A stretch of 55,540 nucleotides of DNA, from positions 1-55,540 of the forward strand of contig CAJJCQ010000016.1 of NCBI GenBank assembly GCA_905182725.1. The letters are read 5' to 3'. Shown here one piece after another: positions 17,753-28,129 of this stretch. Made by a program: the position numbers and the translations under genes. Source of the stretch: an uncultured Candidatus Poseidoniales archaeon (GTDB lineage Archaea > Thermoplasmatota > Poseidoniia > Poseidoniales > Poseidoniaceae). Numbering within the stretch: the stretch's first letter is position 1; every line of letters starts with the position of its first letter. The notes beneath the pieces are model-generated. The model was given only the letters and a program-made list of their open reading frames with translations, did no database searches and was not told the origin of the DNA.

Positions 17753-19516
17753 TCAATCCTTTACTTGCAGACGCGTTTTTCTCGAGTCGATTCGAAGTTG
17801 AGGCAATCCTGCTCTCCAGCCCATTTCGGCAGCCAATAATTTGAGTGTTTGACCTGGCCGTAGTGCTTCCATTTGACCGGTTATACTCGAACCGAAGGAA
17901 GCAACTTCAACAATTGAATGCCCATCCCAAAGGTGGACGTTGAGCATAGTCCATGGTTTGGCATCCAATCGAATCCCAGAACGCTTGCGAACACTGAGAA
18001 CAACGCCTTCGACGTTCGCCCGTGTGCGAAGTAAACCGATGCGAGTTGTTCGTTCTGAAAGAGAAAGTGGTGTCTGTTCAAATTCTTTGGCTGCTTGCGC
18101 AACTGGCATTATTCTAGTTCGCGAATCGACATATAACCGAGGCGCACCACGCCAGACTCCGGGTAATGCGTCTAAAATCACGAGTTCTCCAGTCGGTTGG
18201 TCGTGAAGAAGAGGATATGTGCCTGGTTCGCTCTCTTCAACTGTAATTTGTGCACCTCCGGCAACAAGCATTGCACCCAAAACGGGTTCTCCGAAATGGT
18301 TGGGCAATGGACCCCATGCACCTGTAAACTTTCCTTGAACACTAACTCGAACTGGTATTTCCGACAAAGGTTCACTCGGGACTGTAAGGGGGATTTCTCG
18401 CAATGGAGTGATTTCTGAGAGTAATTCATCGCCAGACCAAGTTCCCTCTTCATCTCGGGCAAGACTGCACCAATGACAACCCGCCGCGCTACCATCACAG
18501 GCCTCACTTGGAAGAACTGGCATGCTTGCCGGCCCTGAACCCATGTTTTGCATTTCAGTGTTGATGCGTGAAAATTCAGAGGTCATTTCAGTGTACTCAG
18601 CAGCTTGTGGGACTTCATAGACAATACGATGAGGTCCATTGAGGTACCAGCCTTCCAAACCGTCGATGCATTGTCCATCGTGGGTTTCATGCCAAAGCCA
18701 GCCATAGAAACGAAGTTGGTGTTGAAGCGATTCTGCAAATTTAGAACTTGGATCGCCAGATTTGATATCGACCAGGCGTATTCGCCCATCCCATCGAAGG
18801 ACAAGATCAAGTTCACCTGCTGCCCAACGTTCTGGATGAAACAAACGTTGAGGTTGGTGGACGCGAGGGTCTTTGGTCCATGGACGAGCAATTTCGAGTG
18901 CTTCATTCCAAGTAACTGCAGAACCGGGAGATTGCCATTGCATGGCTTGTCCTTCAACGGCCCAGGAACGCAACTCATAATTTCGAACCTTATCTGGAAC
19001 AGGGAAAGAGGGTTCATCTCCCCAAGCAGGTGACGGGACCTCGAATGGTGATTCTCCTGCCCTGTAGAGTTCTAAATATGGCCCACCGTTTTCTTGGTAG
19101 CAGGATTCAATTTCTTCAAAGAGGAGCACCAGACCGTTTTCAAGTCGGGCAATAAAAGAATCAATTTCCACATCCTCCCACGAAGTTCCTGGTTCATACC
19201 AAATCCCTTCATCCCAAAGAATACGACCTGCATCGAGGGCTTCTTGTGCAGCCTTTGGAAGCAAAGTGTGCATCCAATCTTTCAATTCCGATAGTGTTTT
19301 AATTTGCATTGTAGGACGTTGCATCATGACTCCACAAAATGCATCTTCAAGGACAATCCCAATCACCTGAGATGGTCGAAGTGGGCCGGAGATTCCGACT
19401 TTTGAACCAAGAAACCACTGCCGTTTGCAGCGAAGGAAAGTCGTCAAACCACTTGCAGAGATTCGTGAGCGAGAACGTCCCAATGGGCCACCAAGTGGAG
19501 GAATTCCTACAGGCAT
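17753..19516 (-). CDS. Paralogous PD-(D/E)XK (RecB/Cas4-like) nuclease
   Basis: FLRCKRQWFLGSKV; GELDLVLRWDGRIRLVDIKSGDPS; QHQLRFY; CDGSAAGCHWC. Confidence 0.77.
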   Translation of the reverse strand: MPVGIPPLGGPLGRSRSRISASGLTTFLRCKRQWFLGSKVGISGPLRPSQVIGIVLEDAFCGVMMQRPTMQIKTLSELKDWMHTLLPKAAQEALDAGRILWDEGIWYEPGTSWEDVEIDSFIARLENGLVLLFEEIESCYQENGGPYLELYRAGESPFEVPSPAWGDEPSFPVPDKVRNYELRSWAVEGQAMQWQSPGSAVTWNEALEIARPWTKDPRVHQPQRLFHPERWAAGELDLVLRWDGRIRLVDIKSGDPSSKFAESLQHQLRFYGWLWHETHDGQCIDGLEGWYLNGPHRIVYEVPQAAEYTEMTSEFSRINTEMQNMGSGPASMPVLPSEACDGSAAGCHWCSLARDEEGTWSGDELLSEITPLREIPLTVPSEPLSEIPVRVSVQGKFTGAWGPLPNHFGEPVLGAMLVAGGAQITVEESEPGTYPLLHDQPTGELVILDALPGVWRGAPRLYVDSRTRIMPVAQAAKEFEQTPLSLSERTTRIGLLRTRANVEGVVLSVRKRSGIRLDAKPWTMLNVHLWDGHSIVEVASFGSSITGQMEALRPGQTLKLLAAEMGWRAGLPQLRIDSRKTRLQVKD

Positions 19517-19531
19517 TGTATCATAATCTCC

Positions 19532-21310
19532 TCAATGGTTAAACGAATAGAAATCCCCAACACTTCGCTGTTCTCTGTCTTTTCGACTTTCCAGTTTATT
19601 GATTCTTGGGCGCTTCGAATCATGGTCTCGACGGAAGGTGATATTGACCCCTTCAAGGAAACGATTCATTCCCTCGCGAAGTTTGAATGGGCCTTCTGCT
19701 TTACCATGGATTCCACCTTCGCCTTCAAAGACGAGAAGTGAATCGCTTACGATATCAATGAAGTAGACATCGTGGTCGATGACGAATGCAGATTTTTCAT
19801 TGGCTTCCATCGTTCTTCGAATTGCCTTTGCAGCTTCCATTCGAGCGTTTGCATCGAGGTGTGCGGATGGTTCATCCAGCAGGTAAAGATCGGCATCTCT
19901 TCCAAGGCAAATGGCGATTGCAACTGCCTGACGTTCTCCACCAGAGAGTTTCTTGACTCGCTTTGGAAGGAGTTCATCTACGCCTAAAGCACGAATCACG
20001 TTGACATTGTATTCACCTACTCGCCACTTTGGACCAATCTCGCTATCAAGCCATAATTGGACACTGCAATCCATGTCAACATCAATATGCTGAGGTTTGT
20101 ATGAAACCGTTGCGTTTTCAGTGACCCATCCATCATCATAGCCGTGTTCTCCTGCTAAGATTTTAATCATGGTTGATTTTCCTGTGCCGTTTGGACCTAC
20201 GACACCTACGACTTCGGAACGATGCACTGCACCTTCACCAGTGGTAAGTTGGAACTCACCAAGTTTCTTGGAAAGTCCACCCCAAGATACGACTTCAGCA
20301 CCAAGTTCGGATACTCGGTCACTGTGGTTAAGGAACTTGATTGGTTTGTCACGAATACGGACATTTTGTTCTGGTAAGAATCCATCGAGATAGGTGTTAA
20401 TGGCTTGACGAGTTGTTCGGGCAGGAGTGAAAATTCCAAAAGCACCCTTCTTGCCGTAGACGATATGGACCAAATCCGCAAGTACGTCGAGAACTGCAAG
20501 GTCGTGTTCAATTACAATTACTCGCTTTGTCTCTGCGAGTTTTTGTATAATTCTCACAATCCGCATACGTTCGTGAATATCCAGATAAGATGAGGGTTCG
20601 TCAAAGAAATAAACATCAACATCACGTAAAAGTGTAGCACAAATAGCCATACGTTGTAATTCACCACCAGAAAGTTGCTGGACAGTTCGGTCGAGTAGAT
20701 GGTCGATTGCAAGTTCTTTGGTCATCTCTTCAAACATACCTCTTTCGTCGACGCGTGAAAGTAAATCACGAACGGTACCTTTGATTTTATGCGGCAAACG
20801 ATCTACGTTTTGGGGTTTCAAAGCCACTTTGATATCGCCTTTCTCGACTGAAATGAAGAAGTCTCTTAATTCGCCGCGTGGAAGAGATTCAATGATGTCT
20901 TCCCAGTCAGCATCTTTGTTCAGCCAGTCACCAAGGTTCGGGATCATTCGACCTGAAAGCGCATTAATTGCAGTCGATTTCCCCATACCGTTCGGTCCAA
21001 GGATTCCAACGACACTTTCCTTTGAAGGAGTCGGCAAGCGGAACAGCCGGAAACCGTTCATCGAATAGCGATGAATCATATCGGTTTCGAGTTCACTTGG
21101 TAGTTGTTCGATAATCAAAGCATCATGTGGACATTTGTTAATGCAAATACCGCAACCAATACACAGGCTTTCTGAGATGTGAGGTTTACCGGTTTTATCA
21201 TCCATAATGATGCATTCTTGTCCATTCCGAACAGGTGGGCAGAATGCTTGACATTCGTCGTTACATTTCTTTGGTTGACAATGATCTTCTTTCAGAACTG
21301 CGACTCTCAT
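19532..21310 (-). CDS. abce1: ABCE1/RLI ribosome recycling ATPase
   Basis: N-terminal 4Fe-4S domains (CQPKKCNDECQAFCP, CIGCGICINKCPHDA), two ABC domains (GPNGMGKST, GPNGTGKST; LSGGELQR, LSGGERQ). Confidence 0.96.
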   Translation of the reverse strand: MRVAVLKEDHCQPKKCNDECQAFCPPVRNGQECIIMDDKTGKPHISESLCIGCGICINKCPHDALIIEQLPSELETDMIHRYSMNGFRLFRLPTPSKESVVGILGPNGMGKSTAINALSGRMIPNLGDWLNKDADWEDIIESLPRGELRDFFISVEKGDIKVALKPQNVDRLPHKIKGTVRDLLSRVDERGMFEEMTKELAIDHLLDRTVQQLSGGELQRMAICATLLRDVDVYFFDEPSSYLDIHERMRIVRIIQKLAETKRVIVIEHDLAVLDVLADLVHIVYGKKGAFGIFTPARTTRQAINTYLDGFLPEQNVRIRDKPIKFLNHSDRVSELGAEVVSWGGLSKKLGEFQLTTGEGAVHRSEVVGVVGPNGTGKSTMIKILAGEHGYDDGWVTENATVSYKPQHIDVDMDCSVQLWLDSEIGPKWRVGEYNVNVIRALGVDELLPKRVKKLSGGERQAVAIAICLGRDADLYLLDEPSAHLDANARMEAAKAIRRTMEANEKSAFVIDHDVYFIDIVSDSLLVFEGEGGIHGKAEGPFKLREGMNRFLEGVNITFRRDHDSKRPRINKLESRKDREQRSVGDFYSFNH

Positions 21311-21382
21311 TCATTCACCTCCTGTTTGCTTTAACGATTGCTTTTTGTTCGGACTTAAGGAACTCACGCCCAAAAAGCCTCA

Positions 21383-21421
21383 ACAAACAGAGGTTTGTCC
21401 GACATTGGGCTGAACCCAATG
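21383..21421 (-). terminator. Putative 3' region of L10e: two hairpins followed by a T run
   Basis: CATTGGG-CTGAA-CCCAATG (21403-21421) and ACAAAC-AGAG-GTTTGT (21383-21398), then T5 on the minus strand at 21372-21376, starting 4 nt past the rpl10e stop. Confidence 0.45.
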
Positions 21422-21425
21422 GATT

Positions 21426-21965
21426 TCAAATGAGACCCTTGAGGTGCTCGTGCCCTTGAATCAAGCGGACTGTGCATGGCGTTGGGAACTTCATAGTTGC
21501 CTTACGCAGTGCATCTCGAGCAACGAGGTAGTGTTCAGGGTTAACTTGCAAAGAGATGACACGTTGTCCTCGCTTAACACGGGCAGCTGTACCAACGTTC
21601 TTTCCGAAAGCGCAACGCATTCCTTGAGAAACACGGTCAGCACCTGCACCAGTTGCTTGCTTGTTTTCACGAAGAATGTGGTGAGGGAAGGTGTGGACGC
21701 GAAGAGCGTAGCCTTGAGTTCCTGCAATCTTACGGATTGTAGAGTTTGAAATAACACGGGCTGCTTCAAGTGCCGTATGACGGATTTGACAGTTGTTATC
21801 AGCACGAAGTTCTATAATGACTTTGAACTGTCCTGTCTCAGCAGCAACACGGTTTCCAGCGTGGAAAGACGTGATTCTGTTGTTCGGGACACCTCCGATG
21901 TACTTACGTCGAGTGAAGGCAGGACCCTTAAGGCGGCGATACATAGATGCTGGTTTACGTGCCAT
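21426..21965 (-). CDS. rpl10e: 50S ribosomal protein L10e (L16-like)
   Basis: MARKPASMYRRLKGPAFTRRKYIGGVPNNRITSFHAGN; start at 21965. Confidence 0.95.
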   Translation of the reverse strand: MARKPASMYRRLKGPAFTRRKYIGGVPNNRITSFHAGNRVAAETGQFKVIIELRADNNCQIRHTALEAARVISNSTIRKIAGTQGYALRVHTFPHHILRENKQATGAGADRVSQGMRCAFGKNVGTAARVKRGQRVISLQVNPEHYLVARDALRKATMKFPTPCTVRLIQGHEHLKGLI

Positions 21966-22113
21966 GATACTCTCTCCAAGCACTCCTGCGACTAATATTC
22001 CCTTTATCATCTCTCCGCTTCAAGCCTCGTCGGGAGAAACAGGCATTCGATAAATGAAACTCGGCTCTTTGTTCAATAAAAGGTTTCATGTGCTCGTTTA
22101 ACATCCTGCAAGT

Positions 22114-23364
22114 ATGGCGAAGGGTTGGCGTAGTCTTCTTGAAGAAGAATCGGAACACCAGTGGGTTGCTATTACCGGCTTTTTCGTGTTTATTATCCTA
22201 GGTGCACTCCTCATACAAGGCACCTCCACACTCCCAGGAGTCAACTATTCGAACAACGGCCTGGATGCAATTGATGGTCGAGTACTGGATATAGTGTATG
22301 GAGATTCGGATACCTACACCGCCTTGATCTTAGGCGAAGATGGTGGAATGATATTCCATTACGACGATGCTGGAATAATCAACGACATCGGGGCAGACTA
22401 TGACGATGTGCTCGGGATGGCATTCATGACCGAACTCCACGATGGTAGTGTTGTCGTCTCCCCTTCAAAGAATACGCTTGAAGTACTTCATGTCAATGAT
22501 GAAAGTTCACAGCGCACCATCATCCCGCTTACAAGCAACCAAGAGACGTTTGATGTGCTCGATGTTGCTGAACAACGAAGTGGCGATTCATATCGCTGGT
22601 TAATGGTCACCGATGAGGGCAACACAACCGGCCTTCGTGGTTTTGGATCGATTAACGCACCCCTTTCATCAACTCAAGAGGCTTTTGGAAGCGCAACATT
22701 GACTGCAGCAATGGTGAATTCTGGCAATATCGGCTGGAACATGGTTGAATCTCTCGATGATGGAACCTGGATTGCCATTGGTTCAATGACCAATTCCTTT
22801 AGTATCGATGATGAAAGTCCAGCTTTACCAACAAAGCATCCCGTTATTGGATTCATTTCTTGGTCAGAAGGACCAACCTCGCCAATGCTTACCTCAATTG
22901 AGGAACTGGATAAAGGAGAAATCCATTCATTGATACGTCTCGACAACGGATCTTTACTTGCTGCAGGGACAGATTCAGCGGTTCACATCTCTAAAGATAG
23001 AACAACGACCACTGTGGACTTTTCCAGTGTTTCAGCAACACTTGATGACAACGGAGTTGTTTGGATGTTTGGAAGTCAAGGAAGCACCTCAATCGTCCGT
23101 ATGGTTGACGGCGTTGCTGAGAAAATGCCTCTAGCACAACCCCTGCCTTTGACTGTTGAAACTTCTGATGTCTCCGATGGAGTCGTATATGCACATGGCC
23201 TCAATGCAAATGGGGAACCGGCAACCTATACTGTCGACTCCCTTGCAATCGGCTCTATAGAGAGCGGGAGAGGTTTCTTGAATTTTATGTTTTTCACAGT
23301 CGCGAGTATCGTCATGGGCGTAATGATCTGGACTGCATTCAAGAGAATGTGGCAGAATAAATAA
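22114..23364 (+). CDS. Membrane-anchored beta-propeller-like protein
   Basis: N-terminal TM (ITGFFVFIILGALLIQG), repeat-rich extracellular region, C-terminal TM. Confidence 0.6.
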   Translation: MAKGWRSLLEEESEHQWVAITGFFVFIILGALLIQGTSTLPGVNYSNNGLDAIDGRVLDIVYGDSDTYTALILGEDGGMIFHYDDAGIINDIGADYDDVLGMAFMTELHDGSVVVSPSKNTLEVLHVNDESSQRTIIPLTSNQETFDVLDVAEQRSGDSYRWLMVTDEGNTTGLRGFGSINAPLSSTQEAFGSATLTAAMVNSGNIGWNMVESLDDGTWIAIGSMTNSFSIDDESPALPTKHPVIGFISWSEGPTSPMLTSIEELDKGEIHSLIRLDNGSLLAAGTDSAVHISKDRTTTTVDFSSVSATLDDNGVVWMFGSQGSTSIVRMVDGVAEKMPLAQPLPLTVETSDVSDGVVYAHGLNANGEPATYTVDSLAIGSIESGRGFLNFMFFTVASIVMGVMIWTAFKRMWQNK

Positions 23365-23422
23365 ATCTCAATAAACGCTTGAAAACAACGGTTCTTTCCA
23401 ACCGGCGCGATAACCTTCATGT

Positions 23423-23456
23423 GCTCTCGGCAACGACAGTAAACTCCAGCGAGAGC
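23423..23456 (+). promoter_or_regulatory. Inverted repeat abutting the Shine-Dalgarno of mutS
   Basis: GCTCTCG (23423-23429) and CGAGAGC (23450-23456), perfect 7-bp stem, 20-nt loop, immediately before AAGGAG (23457-23462). Confidence 0.4.
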
Positions 23457-23472
23457 AAGGAGCGTATTGAGT

Positions 23473-26127
23473 ATGACAAAAAGGGGGATGATGGACCAAT
23501 TCATGGACATCAAAAAGGAACACCCCGATACGATTCTTTTTTTCCGAATGGGCGATTTCTACGAGTTGTTTCATGAAGATGCCGTTCTTGGTTCTGAAGT
23601 CCTCGGTTTGGCATTAACTTCACGTGATAAAAAAGCGGATAAACCCATTCAAATGGCCGGTTTCCCATGGCATGGGCTTGAAGATAATATTCGCGTTATG
23701 CTAAAAGCAGGACACAAAGTTACAGTTGCTGAGCAAGAACAAGAACTGAGAGAAGGAGCAAAATTACTCGAACGTATCGTTACTCGAGTCTACACACCAG
23801 GAAGTCTGTATGAAGAATCCTTACTTGGAACCGATGAACGTTCCCTTCTGGTGTCAGTTGCCCTTGGAAAATCTGCCCTCGGAATTGGAATCGTTGACGC
23901 TTCAACTGGACAAGCATGGGCATCAAACTTGAATGGTGAAGATCGATTTGCTCGAGCATTGGATGAAATCATGCGTTGGCGACCAACTGAAATCGTAGTT
24001 TCACCTCAAGATGCAGAAGATACTGCGTTGTGTGCCCTTTTCTCCCACCTCGATAACGTCCTAATCAGTCAGCATAGAGCAAGTGAAAACAAACGAAGAA
24101 AGAGACTTGAAAAAGTACTCAAAGTCGCAGACCTCGGACATTTAGATTTAGATGACTCCCCTCTTGCTTTAGCAGCTGCTGGTTTAGCTGCCGACTATCT
24201 TGCAACCATGCATATTGCAGACGAAGTTCCACTTCGCGATATCGAAGTCATCGATGAATCTGGACATCTTGTGCTTGACCAAACCACTTTGAGAAACTTG
24301 GAATTAACTTCGACACTTGCAGGAGAGTTTGAGGGAAGTCTGCTTTCTACAATGAATGCATGTCGCAGTTCAATGGGAAGAAGATTGCTCAAAACTTGGA
24401 TTTTAAGACCACTTTGCAATCTTGAAGCAATCGGTGCTCGTCACGAAGCAGTAGGGTCACTCTCTCGTTCAGCTCGCCGTCTTGAAGGATTACGAGAAGC
24501 ACTCCGTGGACTACGAGACATGGAACGTTTAGCCACACAACTGGCCTATAACCGTTCAAATGGTCGTGACTTAATTGCCGTATGTGATGCTCTCGAACGA
24601 ATGCCAGCCATCATCAATCTTTGTAATGAAACAGAAAATCCCCTCTTAGGTCACCTTTCACATCAATTGGATGCCTTAAATGAACTTGCAGAAGATATTC
24701 GGCGTACTTTAGTCGATGAACCACCCCTCAGTATTCGTGATGGGAAACTCATCCGACCTGGACTCCATTCAGCGATTGACGAACTCCATGAAACATCAGC
24801 ATCGGGACATTCATGGTTCAGCGATTTAGAATCTAAATTACGAATTGAATTAGAAATACCTTCTCTCAAAGTGCGAATGAACCGACAGATTGGATGGTTT
24901 ATTGAAGTCACCAAACTAAATGAAGCAAGAGTTCCTGAAGAATGGCGAAGAAAGCAACAAATGACGAATGGTTCACGTTACGTCACCGAGGAACTTGCGC
25001 AAAGAGATGACCTGCTACTCACTGCAGATACCAAAGTAAAGGAACTGGAATATCGAGAATTCACATCACTGCGTGAACGGTGTCGAATACATGCACAAGA
25101 ACTGGCAAATATCGCTGGGCGAGTGGCGGCAATCGACGTCTTGCAATGTTTCGCTTCTATCGCACGTTCCCGTTCATGGACCCGACCTGAATTAACCGAC
25201 GGCCATCACCTGAAGGCTGAAGGTGCACGACATCCGACCTTGGAAATGCAATCTGGGTTTGTACCAAATGATATACAATTGCAAAAGAAACGAAACTTCT
25301 TGTTGATCACCGGACCCAACATGGGTGGTAAATCGACCTACCTTCGGACGACTGCACTGCTCACCATTCTTGCTCAAACCGGTAGTTTTGTTCCTGCTAA
25401 AAAAGCAAGAATCGGACTTGTCGACCGAATATTCACACGTGTTGGAGCAAGTGATGACCTCCGTCGTGGGCGTTCTACATTTATGATGGAAATGATTGAA
25501 GTTGCCCACATCCTCCGCAGAGCAACCCCGCAATCCCTCGTTTTACTCGATGAAATTGGACGTGGAACTTCAACATTTGACGGTTTGTCAATCGCTTGGT
25601 CTGTAACGGAAGACATCTGTAAAAGAATTGGAGCACGGACTTTATTTGCAACGCATTACCATCAATTGATTGGCCTTGAAGGCGAAGTTGACGGATTGGT
25701 CAATGTCCATGTTCAAGTTGCTCAGGCTGACGGTGAACTTCGATTCCTTCACACGGTTGCTGATGGCCCATGTGATGACTCATACGGTGTGCAAGTCGCT
25801 GCTTTAGCAGGCTTACCACGCCCTGTTGTCGAACGAGCAAGTGATCTGCTTGCTTTCCTTGAACAACAAGCTCATGGTGCTAAGGCTGGTGAATCGGGAA
25901 CTCCTTCTGCTCGCGCAGAAGGTCAATCCAGTTTAATGGGATATTTTGCCGCTGCTGCAATGACACAAAATAATGGCACGGCACAACCTGTTCCAAGCAT
26001 CAGTTCAGAAGAGAAAGAAACACTTGATTACCTTTCGAATATCGATGCCGATGAACTTTCCCCTCGTCAAGCACATGATGCCCTCTATAGACTAAAGAAA
26101 ATTCTCGGAGGTGCTCCTAATGTCTGA
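23473..26127 (+). CDS. mutS: DNA mismatch repair protein MutS (bacterial type)
   Basis: MMDQFMDIKKEHPDTILFFRMGDFYELFHEDA; GPNMGGKSTYLR; LDEIGRGTSTFDGLSIAW; ATG 23473 has best SD spacing. Confidence 0.95.
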   Translation: MTKRGMMDQFMDIKKEHPDTILFFRMGDFYELFHEDAVLGSEVLGLALTSRDKKADKPIQMAGFPWHGLEDNIRVMLKAGHKVTVAEQEQELREGAKLLERIVTRVYTPGSLYEESLLGTDERSLLVSVALGKSALGIGIVDASTGQAWASNLNGEDRFARALDEIMRWRPTEIVVSPQDAEDTALCALFSHLDNVLISQHRASENKRRKRLEKVLKVADLGHLDLDDSPLALAAAGLAADYLATMHIADEVPLRDIEVIDESGHLVLDQTTLRNLELTSTLAGEFEGSLLSTMNACRSSMGRRLLKTWILRPLCNLEAIGARHEAVGSLSRSARRLEGLREALRGLRDMERLATQLAYNRSNGRDLIAVCDALERMPAIINLCNETENPLLGHLSHQLDALNELAEDIRRTLVDEPPLSIRDGKLIRPGLHSAIDELHETSASGHSWFSDLESKLRIELEIPSLKVRMNRQIGWFIEVTKLNEARVPEEWRRKQQMTNGSRYVTEELAQRDDLLLTADTKVKELEYREFTSLRERCRIHAQELANIAGRVAAIDVLQCFASIARSRSWTRPELTDGHHLKAEGARHPTLEMQSGFVPNDIQLQKKRNFLLITGPNMGGKSTYLRTTALLTILAQTGSFVPAKKARIGLVDRIFTRVGASDDLRRGRSTFMMEMIEVAHILRRATPQSLVLLDEIGRGTSTFDGLSIAWSVTEDICKRIGARTLFATHYHQLIGLEGEVDGLVNVHVQVAQADGELRFLHTVADGPCDDSYGVQVAALAGLPRPVVERASDLLAFLEQQAHGAKAGESGTPSARAEGQSSLMGYFAAAAMTQNNGTAQPVPSISSEEKETLDYLSNIDADELSPRQAHDALYRLKKILGGAPNV

Positions 26128-28129
26128 ACCGAACCGGATTCTACAACTCGATGAAACAACCATTGGCCATATCGCGGCTGGTGAAGTCGTTGAACGACCT
26201 GCGCAAGTGGTCAAGGAATTACTTGAAAACAGCCTTGATGCTGGAGCAACACGCCTTGTGATTACTGTTGAGCGTGGCGGTTTTGACTTGATTCGAGTTG
26301 AAGATGACGGGAGTGGAATCGATGAACAAGACCTCCGTTTAGCATTGGACAGACACGCAACTTCAAAGTTGCAAAAAGCAGAGGATTTGAATTCTATCCA
26401 TACCCTCGGGTTCCGAGGTGAGGCTTTAGCAAGTATCGGCATGGTTTCGCACCTTTCAATTTCAAGTCGTCCTGCCGGAAAAGAAGGAAAATCAATTGCA
26501 ATGAAGAATGGAGAAAAGGGACTCGTAGAGCCATTCGGCATGCAAACTGGCACCCGTGTTGATGTTGAACACTTATTCCGGAATACTCCCGCTCGTCTCG
26601 CCTTCCAACGGCGACCTGCTACTGAAAACGCTCGGGTTGTTGATGTGGTTGTTGCACATGCCATGGCCCACCAGTTGACTGGATTCCGATTGGTCATCGA
26701 TGAGCGAGTTATGCTTGATATCCCTCCAGCAGAATCCATGATGGACCGGCTATTCGACCTACTCGGTGGTCAAGTCGAATCAATGCTTGAGATCACACCT
26801 CCTGAAAATGACGCTGAAGCGCCTGGCCAAGAACAGTGGAGTGGATGGATCAGTACCCCTGATATTACTCGTGGAAAAGGCGACGACATACATATTCTCA
26901 TCAACGAGAGACCTGTTGCTGCAGGGCCATTTCTTCAAGCCATACGTCGAGGTTACCGCACCCGTTTGATGCAAGGAAGGCACCCTATTGCTGTTCTTTC
27001 GCTTACATTGCCACCAGAAGAAGTCGATGTTAACGTTCATCCAACCAAACGTGAAGTTCGTCTTCGCCATTCCTGGCGTGTTTTGGAACGTCTTGAACGC
27101 GCCATTGCCCACACCCTCGAATCTGTCCCGACCCAACCTGATGCTGCGGGAGGTATTCCTGGGCTACAAGGTCTCGGCATACAGAAAGTAACTCCAATTC
27201 AAGAACATCTTTCGACTGTGAAAGCGCCTACGGTCGACCCATTGGATGCTGCTGCGGGAGCCCCAACCCTCGTACTCCCTCGAGAAACAAAAACCGAAGC
27301 CCCTCCTGCATGGGCCATTGCTGCAGGTGCACAATTGAACCTTCATGGAGTAGAAGCATCTGAACCGGATTCCACCGAAAAGATGCGACCTCAATCAACG
27401 GCTCCTGAAGCCCAAGAAACATTACCTGGATTAGATGAGAAGCCAATGGCTCCAGCATTATCACCTGCAGAACGGACACTTCACCGTCATGCAGGTTGCG
27501 GACATAGAACTTCTCCGAATGAAGAACAACCCCTTGAAGGCATCATCAATGAGTTACCGGAAATGGAACCTCTCGCCCAATTTGCAGACTCGTACATCTT
27601 AGTACAAGCTGAAGGTGAATTGTTGTTAATCGACCAACATGCACTCCACGAACGTATACGGTACGAACGTTTGCGAAACGATGACTCTCTGTGGGAGAGT
27701 CAAGCGAAACTCGAACCGATTCAATTAAACCTTGATGCCCGACAATCTGTACGAATGTCAGCAGCAGTCGAGACATTGAGTGAAGTTGGATTTTCATTAC
27801 GTGAAAATGACAATGGATGGGTGATTGACGCTGCACCTCATCTACTCGAAGGTGAAGAACTGGTTCCATTCCTACTCGACTTACTGCAAGATACTGCAGA
27901 AGATGGCGCACCACTTGAAACAGTTGACCGACGTAAAGATCACCTTGCATTCCTCAATGCATGCCGAGGTGCAGTCAAAGCAAATGAAAAGTTGACATTA
28001 CCAGAAATGCGAAGATTAGTCGATGATATGCGACGAATCACAAATCCATGGGCTTGCGTTCATGGACGCCCAACCGCGTTACGGCTTCCGTTGAATTCTC
28101 TGGACCACCATTTCGGCCGTCATGGTTAA
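26120..28129 (+). CDS. mutL: DNA mismatch repair protein MutL, endonuclease-motif containing
   Basis: IGHIAAGEVVERPAQVVKELLENSLDAGA; C-terminal DQHALHERIRYE matches DQHA(X)2E(X)4E; overlaps mutS stop. Confidence 0.94.
   Translation: MSEPNRILQLDETTIGHIAAGEVVERPAQVVKELLENSLDAGATRLVITVERGGFDLIRVEDDGSGIDEQDLRLALDRHATSKLQKAEDLNSIHTLGFRGEALASIGMVSHLSISSRPAGKEGKSIAMKNGEKGLVEPFGMQTGTRVDVEHLFRNTPARLAFQRRPATENARVVDVVVAHAMAHQLTGFRLVIDERVMLDIPPAESMMDRLFDLLGGQVESMLEITPPENDAEAPGQEQWSGWISTPDITRGKGDDIHILINERPVAAGPFLQAIRRGYRTRLMQGRHPIAVLSLTLPPEEVDVNVHPTKREVRLRHSWRVLERLERAIAHTLESVPTQPDAAGGIPGLQGLGIQKVTPIQEHLSTVKAPTVDPLDAAAGAPTLVLPRETKTEAPPAWAIAAGAQLNLHGVEASEPDSTEKMRPQSTAPEAQETLPGLDEKPMAPALSPAERTLHRHAGCGHRTSPNEEQPLEGIINELPEMEPLAQFADSYILVQAEGELLLIDQHALHERIRYERLRNDDSLWESQAKLEPIQLNLDARQSVRMSAAVETLSEVGFSLRENDNGWVIDAAPHLLEGEELVPFLLDLLQDTAEDGAPLETVDRRKDHLAFLNACRGAVKANEKLTLPEMRRLVDDMRRITNPWACVHGRPTALRLPLNSLDHHFGRHG

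Noticed and set aside
15864-19516. Cas4-like nucleases considered as a CRISPR adaptation locus
   Set aside because: No repeats, leader, cas1, cas2 or effector genes in the window.
21383-21421. Twin hairpins downstream of L10e considered as a small RNA
   Set aside because: Position and following T run fit a 3' end signal better; no sign of an independent promoter that I could identify.
26092-26739. 215-aa minus-strand ORF
   Set aside because: Antisense to the conserved MutL N-terminus; Ser/Arg-rich shadow composition.
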